Positions 8,157 through 15,574 of a stretch of 31,316 nucleotides of DNA are shown here, piece after piece; the stretch's first letter is position 1, and every line of letters begins with the position of its first letter. This DNA is from a virus. Made by a program: the position numbers and the translations under genes. A model generated the notes under the pieces. The model saw nothing but the letters and a program-made list of their open reading frames with translations. It was not told the DNA's origin and made no database searches. The DNA lies in IMG/VR virus record IMGVR_UViG_3300019890_000015, positions 1 to 31,316 of that record. The stretch is one strand, 5' to 3'.

Positions 8157-8716
8157 TAAAGCGTCCCAAGCGGCGATCCTGGCGTCGCCCCTGGCAATAT
8201 TGCTGGTGGCGTTGGTACGCCCAACGACGCGATTGACGGGGAAGACTGAAACGTTGGAATGGCCGCTTGCGCCGTCGTGTTGACAGCAGCGTTTGTATTC
8301 GCCACCGGTGTCGAGAAAGCCGTCGAGCCGGCCTCCAAAAACTCAATCTCGAATTCTGAGATACCGCCCGCCTCTTGAAGACGCTCCGTATCGGAAAACG
8401 TATCGACGACGACCATGTCTACGCCAAGCGTCGGATGAACAAGGAGGCCTGGGCCGGCCCCAGATTCAAGGGCGTTGATGAGATTGTCGCGCGCAGCTTG
8501 ATAGTCGGGCGTAACAGACGGGCTATAGAGGATATAAGCCGCGACCCTGAACCGACGCGCGCGCCTCCCCATGTCCTCGGCAAATGGGATGTCAGCCTTT
8601 GGAAATTCATGCTCGACGATACGGCGACCGCTCGCCTTTGCATCCGTGTGTACGAAAAACGGCACACCACGAAAGGAGGCGGGTTGCAAATTCTGCCGCC
8701 AAAGTGGAAGCGCCAT
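8156..8716 (-). CDS. DNA-circularization protein, N-terminal domain (Mu gpN family)
   Basis: A 186-residue protein with the family start: a Trp-Arg-Gln-Asn-Leu segment, then ASFRGVPFFV, GRRIVEHEFPKADIPFAEDMGR, DYQAARDNLINALESGAGPGLLVHP. These match the N-terminal domain of phage DNA-circularization proteins (gpN), which act in the baseplate or tail tip and in ejected-DNA circularization in Mu. The residues after about 125 are a Ala/Pro/Thr-rich linker that ends at the stop, so the protein stops where the family normally continues. The C-terminal half follows in the next ORF. In Mu the gpN gene precedes gp44, but here it follows the gp44-like gene. Confidence 0.83.
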   Translation of the reverse strand: MALPLWRQNLQPASFRGVPFFVHTDAKASGRRIVEHEFPKADIPFAEDMGRRARRFRVAAYILYSPSVTPDYQAARDNLINALESGAGPGLLVHPTLGVDMVVVDTFSDTERLQEAGGISEFEIEFLEAGSTAFSTPVANTNAAVNTTAQAAIPTFQSSPSIASLGVPTPPAILPGATPGSPLGTL

Positions 8717-8719
8717 TGG

Positions 8720-9838
8720 TTACCCCGCCGGGTTTACGTCAACTTGATTCAGTCCGCCTAGGCCATTTTGATTGCACAGTTCCAATTCTGTGACTGTGCC
8801 CTCGGAACTATTTTGCTTGTGCTTCACTGCCTTGAGAAAGACAGTCTGGGAATTACTAAGATTGGTCGGCCATATCATCGGGCTGTTGAGCGCAATCTGT
8901 TGCGGCGAACCGGTGACCTTAGTTATCCATAGTTGTCCATCCGGAGCGAACCATCCAGGAACCGTGACATTGATAATGCAAGACGTCAGTTGATTAATCG
9001 ATTGCTGATGGTCGGCAAACATTTGCGCGGCTTGCTTGTCGCCAGCCATCGGCATTGGAATCGTCTGCTTGCGCTGCGCCGCTATGCCAGTCAAAGTAGT
9101 TTGACTCTGTGACGACGCAGACACGTCCTGTGATTCTGCCATTGAGTGAGTATCGTTCCCAGTGTTCTGACCGACAGTATCGACCCTTTGTGTAAGTGGA
9201 TTGTTCTCGAAGAAGGCGCGCGCCTTCAAAATGTTCTGCCCTTCAGTGAGCGCCAGACCTGACCCGCCTGCGCTCGTATCGCCGCGGAAGAACACCCAAG
9301 TGCCGTCCGAATCCTCGGTCATTTGCAGGTTGCGCATTTGTGCGAGCATCGACACAAAATCGATAATCGGCTGGCCGATATGTTCCGAAACTCGCTCAAA
9401 TGGCTTGTCAGCCCCAGATGGCGAACCTACTAGACTGACGTTGATGCCAACTTTGCCAGCCGCCGCTTGGGCAATCTGCACGAATGTTGAATTCGTATAC
9501 TGGCCTGGTTTGCCGTCCACCGTTGAGGTTATGACGTTCTGGACCGCAGAGTAGACGCGGATTTGGATGTGGTGGACTCCAGCATCAAAATAAATTTGTC
9601 TCAAGTCCACGAAGGCATTATTCATGACTGGCAGGCCGGCGAGAGAGACCATCGCTTGGTCTCCCGGGCCGATGCGCCAGCCGGCGATGCCGCTAGTCAG
9701 TGAGCTTGCAACCTCCGCGACCTCAAATGTCGCATATGTCGGCGGTTGCCCAATTACCCGCTCAACAACGACTGATTCCCATTGAGAGAATGTCTGGCCG
9801 TTAACAACGAGGTCGGCCGTGACTACGCCATTCGACAT
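8720..9838 (-). CDS. Baseplate hub protein, Mu gp44 (gpP) family
   Basis: A 372-residue hub protein. Features shared with Mu gp44 include an N-terminal beta domain (VVVNGQTFSQWESVVVERVI in part), a middle FERVSEHIGQPIIDFVSMLAQMRN helix region, and a C-terminal section with PMPMAGDKQAAQMFADHQ followed by VPGWFAPDGQLW, the typical region before the last beta domain. Such hubs form the central trimer between the tube and the spike. A long Ser/Gln-rich stretch (about 230-255) precedes the C-domain. The ATG is at 9838-9836 with AAGG upstream. The upstream gap holds an opposite-strand gene, so this gene may depend on read-through from the tape-measure transcript. Confidence 0.85.
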   Translation of the reverse strand: MSNGVVTADLVVNGQTFSQWESVVVERVIGQPPTYATFEVAEVASSLTSGIAGWRIGPGDQAMVSLAGLPVMNNAFVDLRQIYFDAGVHHIQIRVYSAVQNVITSTVDGKPGQYTNSTFVQIAQAAAGKVGINVSLVGSPSGADKPFERVSEHIGQPIIDFVSMLAQMRNLQMTEDSDGTWVFFRGDTSAGGSGLALTEGQNILKARAFFENNPLTQRVDTVGQNTGNDTHSMAESQDVSASSQSQTTLTGIAAQRKQTIPMPMAGDKQAAQMFADHQQSINQLTSCIINVTVPGWFAPDGQLWITKVTGSPQQIALNSPMIWPTNLSNSQTVFLKAVKHKQNSSEGTVTELELCNQNGLGGLNQVDVNPAG

Positions 9839-9855
9839 ATATCAGCCTTATCACA

Positions 9856-9912
9856 TAATAGGCATTTGCCCTTTTCTCTTGACAACGACGGGCAAATGTC
9901 CTAAGCCTATTA
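9856..9912 (+). repeat. Interrupted inverted repeat flanking the moron promoter
   Basis: The left arm taataggcatttgccc (9856-9871) has its reverse complement on the right as gggcaaatg (9890-9898) plus gcctatta (9905-9912). The right arm is interrupted by six or seven extra bases around 9899-9904. The candidate -35 sits in the loop. It could be an operator, a hairpin at the leader, or a remnant of insertion. Confidence 0.6.
9879..9907 (+). promoter_or_regulatory. Candidate promoter for the plus-strand moron gene
   Basis: A perfect -35 TTGACA at 9879-9884 is followed after 17 nt by a weak -10 (TAAGCC at 9902-9907, only two consensus positions matched). It lies 23 nt upstream of the gene's start codon. 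The weak -10 lowers confidence, and activator dependence is possible. Confidence 0.4.
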
Positions 9913-9914
9913 AG

Positions 9915-9920
9915 AGGAGG
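9915..9920 (+). promoter_or_regulatory. Strong ribosome binding site (AGGAGG) that fixes the moron start
   Basis: A full AGGAGG lies 9 nt before the ATG at 9930, directly ahead of a signal-peptide start. It selects this ATG over longer in-frame alternatives upstream. Confidence 0.8.
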
Positions 9921-9929
9921 AACACCACA

Positions 9930-10379
9930 ATGAACAAAACAATTCTTGCAGCCGTAGTGATGGCAGCGATCTCTGGGCCCGCGATGGCAGCGAACTGTTA
10001 TGACGGCAAGACCGACGATTGCACCGCTGCATGGAGCTTGGCGCACAAGCCGAAGACGCTGCGTGATGGTGATGACAAGGATTGCTCAGGGCCGATTCTG
10101 CAACTAAAAAGTGAACGCTGCCTTTCGCAGATACGCGGGCCCACCTCTGACCAGCAGTGCCTTGGCCATGTCCATTATATGGCCGATGGCATGCGCAAAT
10201 CCGAAACCTTCGCCATCACCGCGATGACAATTAACCAGAAGACCGGTGCCACGCTTTACGGCGGCCACGGCACAAATTGGTATGCGCCGAACGAAATAAG
10301 AATTACTGGGCACTGTAACTTTATCCCCCAGCATACGCCAGTCGATTCGCAAGGCGATAAATATTACGAACCTCAGTGA
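9930..10379 (+). CDS. Secreted six-cysteine moron protein (opposite strand to the late operon)
   Basis: A 149-residue protein of unknown family. Residues 1-20 are a textbook Sec signal peptide ending GPAMA, followed by the mature start ANCYDG. The mature part has six cysteines (residues 23, 31, 52, 64, 77, 129) that could form three disulfides, which points to a periplasmic or extracellular protein. It is the only convincing gene on the plus strand. It abuts the tape-measure stop directly (TGA at 10377-10379, opposing stop from 10380) and lies in the gap before the hub gene. The own SD, candidate promoter and orientation are classic for a moron expressed in the lysogen, for example in host-envelope modification. 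Function is unknown. Confidence 0.83.
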   Translation: MNKTILAAVVMAAISGPAMAANCYDGKTDDCTAAWSLAHKPKTLRDGDDKDCSGPILQLKSERCLSQIRGPTSDQQCLGHVHYMADGMRKSETFAITAMTINQKTGATLYGGHGTNWYAPNEIRITGHCNFIPQHTPVDSQGDKYYEPQ

Positions 10380-13037
10380 TTAAGCTTCTTGCCGGTTGTC
10401 GTAGCCTGGACGGCCGCGAGTCAACTTCACTTCCTGGAAGATGCCTTCGGTTCTTGCGCTCGCCTGCGTCCCTCTTGGAAAACCGGCAAGCTTGATATCG
10501 ACGCCGGCCCGTCCAGTAACCGTGTGGTTCATTGACTCGTGCTGGCGGCGCACAGCAGGATCGAGGCCTTCCGGAGCGCGTCGAATCTCTAATCCTTGCC
10601 TGATTTTTTCAACATCAGTGCCGACCATATGACCGCCGCTGCGCCCGTAGTCCGGGGCCCTAGTATCGCCTTCGACGACGGGGATTCCCTCATCTGTTGC
10701 TGCTCCAGTGGCAATGGAGACATGTCCGCCTATCTGCCCTGGCCGCAGGCCGCGCATGCTGACAACCACATCTCCCTTTCGCGCATCCTTCGGGTCGACG
10801 TGGCTTCCCCACTTAGCCCAATTTGTTGCGACATTGGCGCCTTCTGGCCCAGAAATACCCGCCTTTTTGAAAGACGCGCTCACAAAAGCCCCGCACCAGC
10901 TGAGAGTCGCCGGATCCATGCCGGCGCCACCGGTTTGCAAATACTCTGCGATTAGGTCATGGCCCTTTGGATCATGATCCTTGAGCCCTTGCATCGTTTT
11001 GGCAAAGTCCGCAGCAGCTGACGATGATTTGACGACACCAGGGCCTGCTTTCGCAGCCGCTGCAACGTCAGCAGGGGAGCCGCCAGATCTTGACTCTACA
11101 TCACCAAGTCCATGAAGGAATCTGAGCCTCTTACTTACATCAGAATCAGGATACTTCGGCCGCTCATAATCACGAACGAGCGTGTCCACCATGCCTTCCG
11201 AACTTCCGCCGCCAGACAGCGCGGCCTTAGTCTTTGCAAACCTCGGATTTGTATCAACCTCCCATTTGAACGCCTTCATCTGCTCGCCGATAGACATATC
11301 CTGCGGAGCTTTGCCGAAATGCGCCTTAATAGCTTCCGACCGCGGTTTATCCCACTGCACCATACCAGCTGCATACTGGCCGTTGTTCATATTGGTATTT
11401 GCAGGATTTGCGAGCGACTCACCGCTAAGATTTGCGGTAATCGCTTTGGCCGCATCTGGGCTATATCCAGCATCAATCGCTGCCTGATAGGCCTCGCTCT
11501 GATTAGCGCGTAACCCACCTCCAGCCTTATCGCCACCACTACGCGTCAGAAGAGCCCGCGGGCCGCGTCCAGGGCCCGTAAGCTCACCGCCGCCCCCGGG
11601 GCCGCCCCCGGGGCCGCCGCCAGGGCCGCCAGCGCCCCCTGGGGTAGCAAGGCTCCACCAATCCTTGAAGGCCTGTAGAACGCCCTCAAAAACACCTTCC
11701 TTGACGTTCTTTTTGAATTCGATTGGCGCTCCCGCGCCGAGGGGGGTTAGGGCTGGCGGAGCGCCGGGGCCGGCATGCTGCCCATATTTGCGTTGCCTAG
11801 CCGCCTCGTCCTCGCCCTCATTGAGCGGTTGCGGCATTGCGAGCGCCGCGATACCGCCAGCGGCCAAAATAGCCATCCCTAGCGGCGTTGCCCCGAAGGC
11901 GAGTGACGCGGCAGTTGCCCTCCCTATCGCTGCTACAAGCCCTGTGCCGACTGCCGCGGAAAGACCCACAACGCTAGCGGTCATCCCAATGATAGCGGCC
12001 GCGGCGGGAGCCAGCCATGCGACAAGAGCTACCCCGACGACAAGCTTTAATGCGTTCGCCCAACCGCCAAAATAACCGACAAGGTCGCTTATCTGTTGCC
12101 CGAACCCCTTCCAATCGAAGTCACGAATTGCTGCAGCAATTCGCTTCATGATCTCGGCCATTTGCGCGCCATGCTCGTGCACGAACTCGCGTATCGAGTT
12201 GACGATATCCTCCAATGTCGGCGCGAGCCCGGCACCTATTTCCTCCTTGAGATATCCAACGCTTTCCCGCAATCGGTCGAAAGCTCGTTGCCCCGCGAGA
12301 CCGGCCGCGACCTGCTCCTTGGTCATATGCGTCATATGAGTTTCGATATCGTCGAGCTGTTCCTTGGTGTAATGCGCCCACTCTGGCGGTAGGCCTAAAA
12401 CTCCAAGAACCTTCTCTCTTCCCCCTCCCTTCTCCGGAATTTTCTGCAATTCTCGGAAGGTTATCGCGAGCGCGTCGGCTTCGTCCTTGGCTCCCTTGAG
12501 TTCGTTTCTGAACTTGGTGCCCTCGCCACCCTTCGGTATAAGCGGGCCGAGCTCATTGAGTGGTCCGGTGTTGAACTTTTGCAATTGCTCAAGGCTGGCC
12601 GCTAATTTTTGGATGCCGGCCGAGGCTTCGTCCTTCGAACCGCCGAGCCGCTCGGTAAGCTCTTGAAGAGCTCGGATTTTGTCGTACGAAAGACCGGTGG
12701 CCCGATTGAGCTGGTCGAGGTCCCGAGACGTTCCGGCGAACTCTTTGATGGCGCGGGAGATACCTTCTATCGCCCCGGCCGCCGTAACCGCGCCGAGGCC
12801 CAGCCCGACCATCGCGGGCAAAAGTGCGCCCTTGATTTGCTCAGCGCCGCCCTTCATGGATTTGCGCAGGTCTTCGAACGCGTTGCGGTGCTGGACCGCG
12901 AATTTCGAGCCTTCTTTGTGGACTACCTTTTCATAGTCGCCGAAGGTCCGGAGCTGTTTAACAAGCTCTTTTAGCGGGCCCGAAAAGCCATCAACGACGG
13001 CGGCTGTGAGTGCGAGTGTGTCAGCCTGGCTTGCCAT
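10380..13037 (-). CDS. Tail tape measure protein with muramidase and CHAP/NlpC-like domains
   Basis: An 885-residue protein that sets tail length and is ejected at infection. Residues about 1-320 are helical and coiled (start MASQADTLALTAAVVDGFSG). Residues 327-400 contain hydrophobic membrane-like segments. A Pro/Gly-rich linker (466-486) separates a phage-tail-lysozyme-type domain at about 511-640, with candidate catalytic Glu540 in the NLSGESL motif and an AAGMVQWDKPR block. A second cysteine-hydrolase-like domain lies at about 700-790, with Cys715 in LSWCGAFVSASF, the KGDVVV segment, and His772 in GQIGGHVSIATG. Two peptidoglycan-degrading activities would help the tail tip cross the wall. 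The start follows the frameshifted chaperone ORF by 9 nt with GAGG upstream. Confidence 0.9.
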   Translation of the reverse strand: MASQADTLALTAAVVDGFSGPLKELVKQLRTFGDYEKVVHKEGSKFAVQHRNAFEDLRKSMKGGAEQIKGALLPAMVGLGLGAVTAAGAIEGISRAIKEFAGTSRDLDQLNRATGLSYDKIRALQELTERLGGSKDEASAGIQKLAASLEQLQKFNTGPLNELGPLIPKGGEGTKFRNELKGAKDEADALAITFRELQKIPEKGGGREKVLGVLGLPPEWAHYTKEQLDDIETHMTHMTKEQVAAGLAGQRAFDRLRESVGYLKEEIGAGLAPTLEDIVNSIREFVHEHGAQMAEIMKRIAAAIRDFDWKGFGQQISDLVGYFGGWANALKLVVGVALVAWLAPAAAAIIGMTASVVGLSAAVGTGLVAAIGRATAASLAFGATPLGMAILAAGGIAALAMPQPLNEGEDEAARQRKYGQHAGPGAPPALTPLGAGAPIEFKKNVKEGVFEGVLQAFKDWWSLATPGGAGGPGGGPGGGPGGGGELTGPGRGPRALLTRSGGDKAGGGLRANQSEAYQAAIDAGYSPDAAKAITANLSGESLANPANTNMNNGQYAAGMVQWDKPRSEAIKAHFGKAPQDMSIGEQMKAFKWEVDTNPRFAKTKAALSGGGSSEGMVDTLVRDYERPKYPDSDVSKRLRFLHGLGDVESRSGGSPADVAAAAKAGPGVVKSSSAAADFAKTMQGLKDHDPKGHDLIAEYLQTGGAGMDPATLSWCGAFVSASFKKAGISGPEGANVATNWAKWGSHVDPKDARKGDVVVSMRGLRPGQIGGHVSIATGAATDEGIPVVEGDTRAPDYGRSGGHMVGTDVEKIRQGLEIRRAPEGLDPAVRRQHESMNHTVTGRAGVDIKLAGFPRGTQASARTEGIFQEVKLTRGRPGYDNRQEA
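11590..11625. repeat. Three 12-bp tandem repeats encoding the Gly-Pro linker of the tape measure
   Basis: Two exact copies of ccgcccccgggg (11590-11601, 11602-11613) are followed by a variant ccgccgccaggg. They encode the GPGGGPGGG part of the linker. Such repeats can change copy number by slippage. Confidence 0.85.
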
Positions 13038-13046
13038 CAGACGACC

Positions 13047-13537
13047 TCATTCGCTTTCGCGCTCGCGCATCCGCCGATTGACGGCTTGGCACAATCGCTC
13101 AATTTCATCAGGAGATTTGTCGAGAAACTCATAAGGGGAAACATGAAACAAGAACGCCAAATCGATGCATGCAGACGTCAGGCCTGACCCGCCGCTGGCA
13201 GAAAAAAAGGGGTGATAGCCCAGGAGCAGGCCACCAGGTCCTGAGGCGCCATTTTTTCAATGGAACCGCTAGGTATGTTGGCCAGGCGCGCGACCATGGC
13301 TTGAACGCGCTGCATATTGTGGGTGATTTTAGGCGGGTCAGAAACAGGATCGAAGTCTACAGGGTTGCCAACGCGAAGCAGGTCGGCGCCCGTAGGCATG
13401 CGCATCTTGATGATGCTGATAGTTTCTGTATAGGCCGGTATAGGCTTTATAAGCTTGACGTAGATATGATCCTTGTCCTGCTCCAAGTCTGATGGAAGCG
13501 CCTCCAGGCCTTCCGTGTCATTCTTCTCATGGGTCAT
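13047..13537 (-). CDS. Tail assembly chaperone, long form made by -1 frameshift
   Basis: The predicted fusion is 163 residues: 112 residues of the upstream ORF, then 51 residues in the -1 frame. The heptamer T TTT TTT (minus strand, 13208-13202) is in register with the upstream frame (CCT TTT TTT CTG). Slipping back one base gives an uninterrupted reading to TGA at 13049-13047. The extension ends in a helical, acidic-basic motif (CIDLAFLFHVSPYEFLDKSP, then IERLCQAVNRRM) typical of the second half of tail assembly chaperones in Mu- and P2-like phages. The second ORF has no good start of its own, and the tape-measure gene starts 9 nt later, exactly where such fusions end in other tailed phages. 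The long form is thought to bridge tape measure and tube subunits. Confidence 0.88.
13178..13537 (-). CDS. Tail assembly chaperone, short form (Mu gp41-like)
   Basis: A 119-residue zero-frame product, ending TPFFLPAAGQA after the slippery run. The core (HIYVKLIKPI, ETISIIKMRMPTGADLLR, NMQRVQAMVARLANI, MAPQDLVACSWAI) matches the Mu gp41-type tail assembly chaperone family. It lies between the tube gene (stop at 13539) and the tape measure, the conserved place for this gene. The ATG is 1 nt after the tube stop. Most product is expected to be this form, with a minority frameshifted. Confidence 0.85.
   Translation of the reverse strand: MTHEKNDTEGLEALPSDLEQDKDHIYVKLIKPIPAYTETISIIKMRMPTGADLLRVGNPVDFDPVSDPPKITHNMQRVQAMVARLANIPSGSIEKMAPQDLVACSWAITPFFLPAAGQA
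13202..13208 (-). promoter_or_regulatory. Slippery heptamer for programmed -1 frameshifting
   Basis: Seven consecutive T on the minus strand preceded by CCCC, in register as CCT TTT TTT CTG. It is positioned so that a -1 slip joins the chaperone ORF to the conserved second domain. P2-like phages use a closely similar T-rich slippery site at the same locus. Confidence 0.85.
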
Positions 13538-13538
13538 A

Positions 13539-13913
13539 TCAGGTTATTTCCTGCAGAGTTACCCCTTGGAAGATGACTGCCACCTTGCCATCGTGGGCGT
13601 CGATGACGCTTCCACCCTCATACCAGCCATTCGTAAGAACATAGCTGTTGCCGTTGGCTAGATCGATTTGGATAGTCGATTGAGTGATGTTTTCGAGCTG
13701 CACAATCGACAAATTATTGCCGATCGAAATCTCGCCCTTGATCTCAGGGACGATCGGCACCTCGATGTAGCCATGAACACCATCCATGCCTGCAACGCCG
13801 GTTCGCTTGACGATCATGCCAGTCACCATGAATGCGCCACGCGCCTCGAATTGGTTGCCGTCGACACGAAAGCTGAGTGTGCCGCCTATGCGATTAACAT
13901 TTGAAGTTGCCAT
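13539..13913 (-). CDS. Tail tube protein (Mu gpM-like)
   Basis: A 124-residue inner tube subunit, starting MATSNVNRIGGTLSFRVDG. The family features are the early RIGGT.S...DG..F.ARG.F turn, a central GYIEVPIVPEIKGEIS strand pair and a final TNGWYEGGSVIDAHDGKV segment. A longer frame begins at a TTG 12 nt upstream, but the ATG at 13913-13911 sits behind GGAGAC and is preferred. It follows the sheath gene by 30 nt, the normal sheath-tube order in contractile tails. Confidence 0.9.
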   Translation of the reverse strand: MATSNVNRIGGTLSFRVDGNQFEARGAFMVTGMIVKRTGVAGMDGVHGYIEVPIVPEIKGEISIGNNLSIVQLENITQSTIQIDLANGNSYVLTNGWYEGGSVIDAHDGKVAVIFQGVTLQEIT

Positions 13914-13943
13914 GGTAGTCTCCAAGAATTATGAGGCAGCACC

Positions 13944-15503
13944 TTACAGGCCAATGGACGTAGAAGCCCCTGACACATTCGGCTGAAAGAGCAGACGGAA
14001 TTGCGCCAGCACGGAAAAAATTCTCAGCGCCCCGGCTAGCTGTGGCGGCCAGAGAACATTCACTCTGTTAGGATTTGTGCTATCGATCTGAACGACGAGA
14101 TTGTTGGTGAAGTCCGTGACGTCGGACACCAGACCGTTGAACTGGGCGATGATGAACCTGGCAATGAGTTCTCCCAAGATTGTTTTAGGCGTAACTATCG
14201 CCTGCCCTGGGCCATAGGCCGTTCCATCCGGCACCAACTTCACGCGAGCAAATTTTGTCGTAATCGCGGACTTCAGGTCGCTCAGCAGAAACGCCAATGT
14301 CGCAAGTGTGGTGAGCAATGCAAATGCAGTGTCTGCCTGCCCAAAGCTGTTCAACTGGTACTGACTCGCCTCTCGCAGGATCATGGGGTTGCCATCAGGA
14401 GCAACCGCCTGAATTGCGAACCCTGAGTTGGTCAGATTATTGAGCTGAGCTTGCGAGAAGCGAAATTGAAGCTGCGCTGGCAGGACCCCGAGCATTTCCA
14501 AAGTCTGCAGCGGGCGCGCTGGATCATCTTGAAAGGCATTCGCAGCCAACCCGCAATATGCCGCCGCCCATTCCCATATCGGTGAAGGTGCTTGCTGCTC
14601 GATGGCCATCGATGAAATTACCGGAGCATTCGTCGATAGCCCGCGAGTGATCGCATCCGCGAAGTCATTGCGATAAGAGTTGACGACAAACCCGTATTGC
14701 TGGCGCGAGAAGCTCCAGCGGCCGGTCGCTCCAAAGCCAAATTCCGTTGCCCACACCGCTTCCGTTGCAGAATCGTTGTACGGCATGCCGACATAGAAGA
14801 ATTGATTGGCCTGGATGTTGGAGATAGCAGTTGTAAAAGTAGGAGCGCCAGTTCCTCCAGTTAACCACGCATTCGTGGTAGACGGAGGCGGCACTGTCAC
14901 TGTGAGCCCAAGCGGAAAAATCTGCCCGGCGGTGCCACCGAGATAATTCGGGATGCATGTGATGTCGTTGCCGGTGAGGCCCTTCCAAATGCAGGTGCAG
15001 GTGACGACACCAAGCGAGGATGCGGCAGTGACCGGCAGATCTACTGCGGCATTGATCGCAGCCGCAAGGTTTGTGGCCACAATGGTCACGGTGTCTGTAG
15101 CCGCAACGGACACCTGGACGAGCTGCCCTGCAATATAAATGAACAGCGTGCCGGCAGCAGTTGGGGCCGTTGCGATAGTGATCGTCCCTGTAGCCGCGGC
15201 TCCGGCGCCCGGATCTGGGACCGGGATGCAGTACAGAAGCTGATTTGGGTTGACCTTGAAAAACGCATTGACCATGCGCGTGAGCATGGAGCCTCTGCCA
15301 AACAGCAGCTGTCCAAGCGCAGGAGAGCCAACCGCGACAAGTGCGTTTGCTGTCGCTGTTCCCGCATTCGCTCCGGTTGAATTATACTGGCCGACGAGAA
15401 GCGCCGGCTGGTTTTGGGTTAGATTCCCAGCGAGCGAACCATCGACGGTTGCCCAAAATAATGGGACGTTCCAGTTGGCGGGAAGTCCGGTTGATACCGA
15501 CAT
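13944..15503 (-). CDS. Contractile tail sheath protein (Mu gpL-like)
   Basis: A 519-residue sheath subunit that contracts to drive the tube through the envelope. Visible family features include the N-terminal NVPLFWATVDGS start, a RMVNAFFKVNP segment, and a central inserted domain (about 105-185: TGTITIATAPTAAGTLFIYI, then DTVTIVATNLAAAIN, then KGLTGNDI). A conserved C-terminal block follows, from ARPLQTLEMLGVLP to the final GALRIFSVLAQFRLLFQPN. The length matches Mu gpL (495) closely. SD GGAGGCC lies before the ATG. A factor-independent terminator lies just upstream, so sheath expression may be tuned or have its own promoter. Confidence 0.92.
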   Translation of the reverse strand: MSVSTGLPANWNVPLFWATVDGSLAGNLTQNQPALLVGQYNSTGANAGTATANALVAVGSPALGQLLFGRGSMLTRMVNAFFKVNPNQLLYCIPVPDPGAGAAATGTITIATAPTAAGTLFIYIAGQLVQVSVAATDTVTIVATNLAAAINAAVDLPVTAASSLGVVTCTCIWKGLTGNDITCIPNYLGGTAGQIFPLGLTVTVPPPSTTNAWLTGGTGAPTFTTAISNIQANQFFYVGMPYNDSATEAVWATEFGFGATGRWSFSRQQYGFVVNSYRNDFADAITRGLSTNAPVISSMAIEQQAPSPIWEWAAAYCGLAANAFQDDPARPLQTLEMLGVLPAQLQFRFSQAQLNNLTNSGFAIQAVAPDGNPMILREASQYQLNSFGQADTAFALLTTLATLAFLLSDLKSAITTKFARVKLVPDGTAYGPGQAIVTPKTILGELIARFIIAQFNGLVSDVTDFTNNLVVQIDSTNPNRVNVLWPPQLAGALRIFSVLAQFRLLFQPNVSGASTSIGL

Positions 15504-15525
15504 AGTGGCCTCCTAATTGGCAAAT

Positions 15526-15547
15526 AAAAAACCCGCCGAAGCGGGCT
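15526..15547 (-). terminator. Factor-independent terminator between the gp38-position gene and sheath
   Basis: On the minus strand a 5-bp GC stem (CCCGC / GCGGG, extendable by a G-U and an A-U pair) closes a UUCG tetraloop and runs into six U then AUUU. It lies in the 71-nt gap between the 66-residue ORF and the sheath start. It may reduce downstream transcription or act as a partial attenuator inside the late operon. Confidence 0.85.
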
Positions 15548-15574
15548 GGTGTTTCTCGAGTTTCCTTGCGGCCG

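Noticed and set aside
11590-11625. GC-rich repeats as a CRISPR-like or regulatory array
   Set aside because: They are short, in-frame coding repeats for a Gly-Pro linker, with no spacers.
13914-13925. TTG start for the tail tube
   Set aside because: The next ATG has a GGAGAC ribosome site and the usual tube N-terminus.
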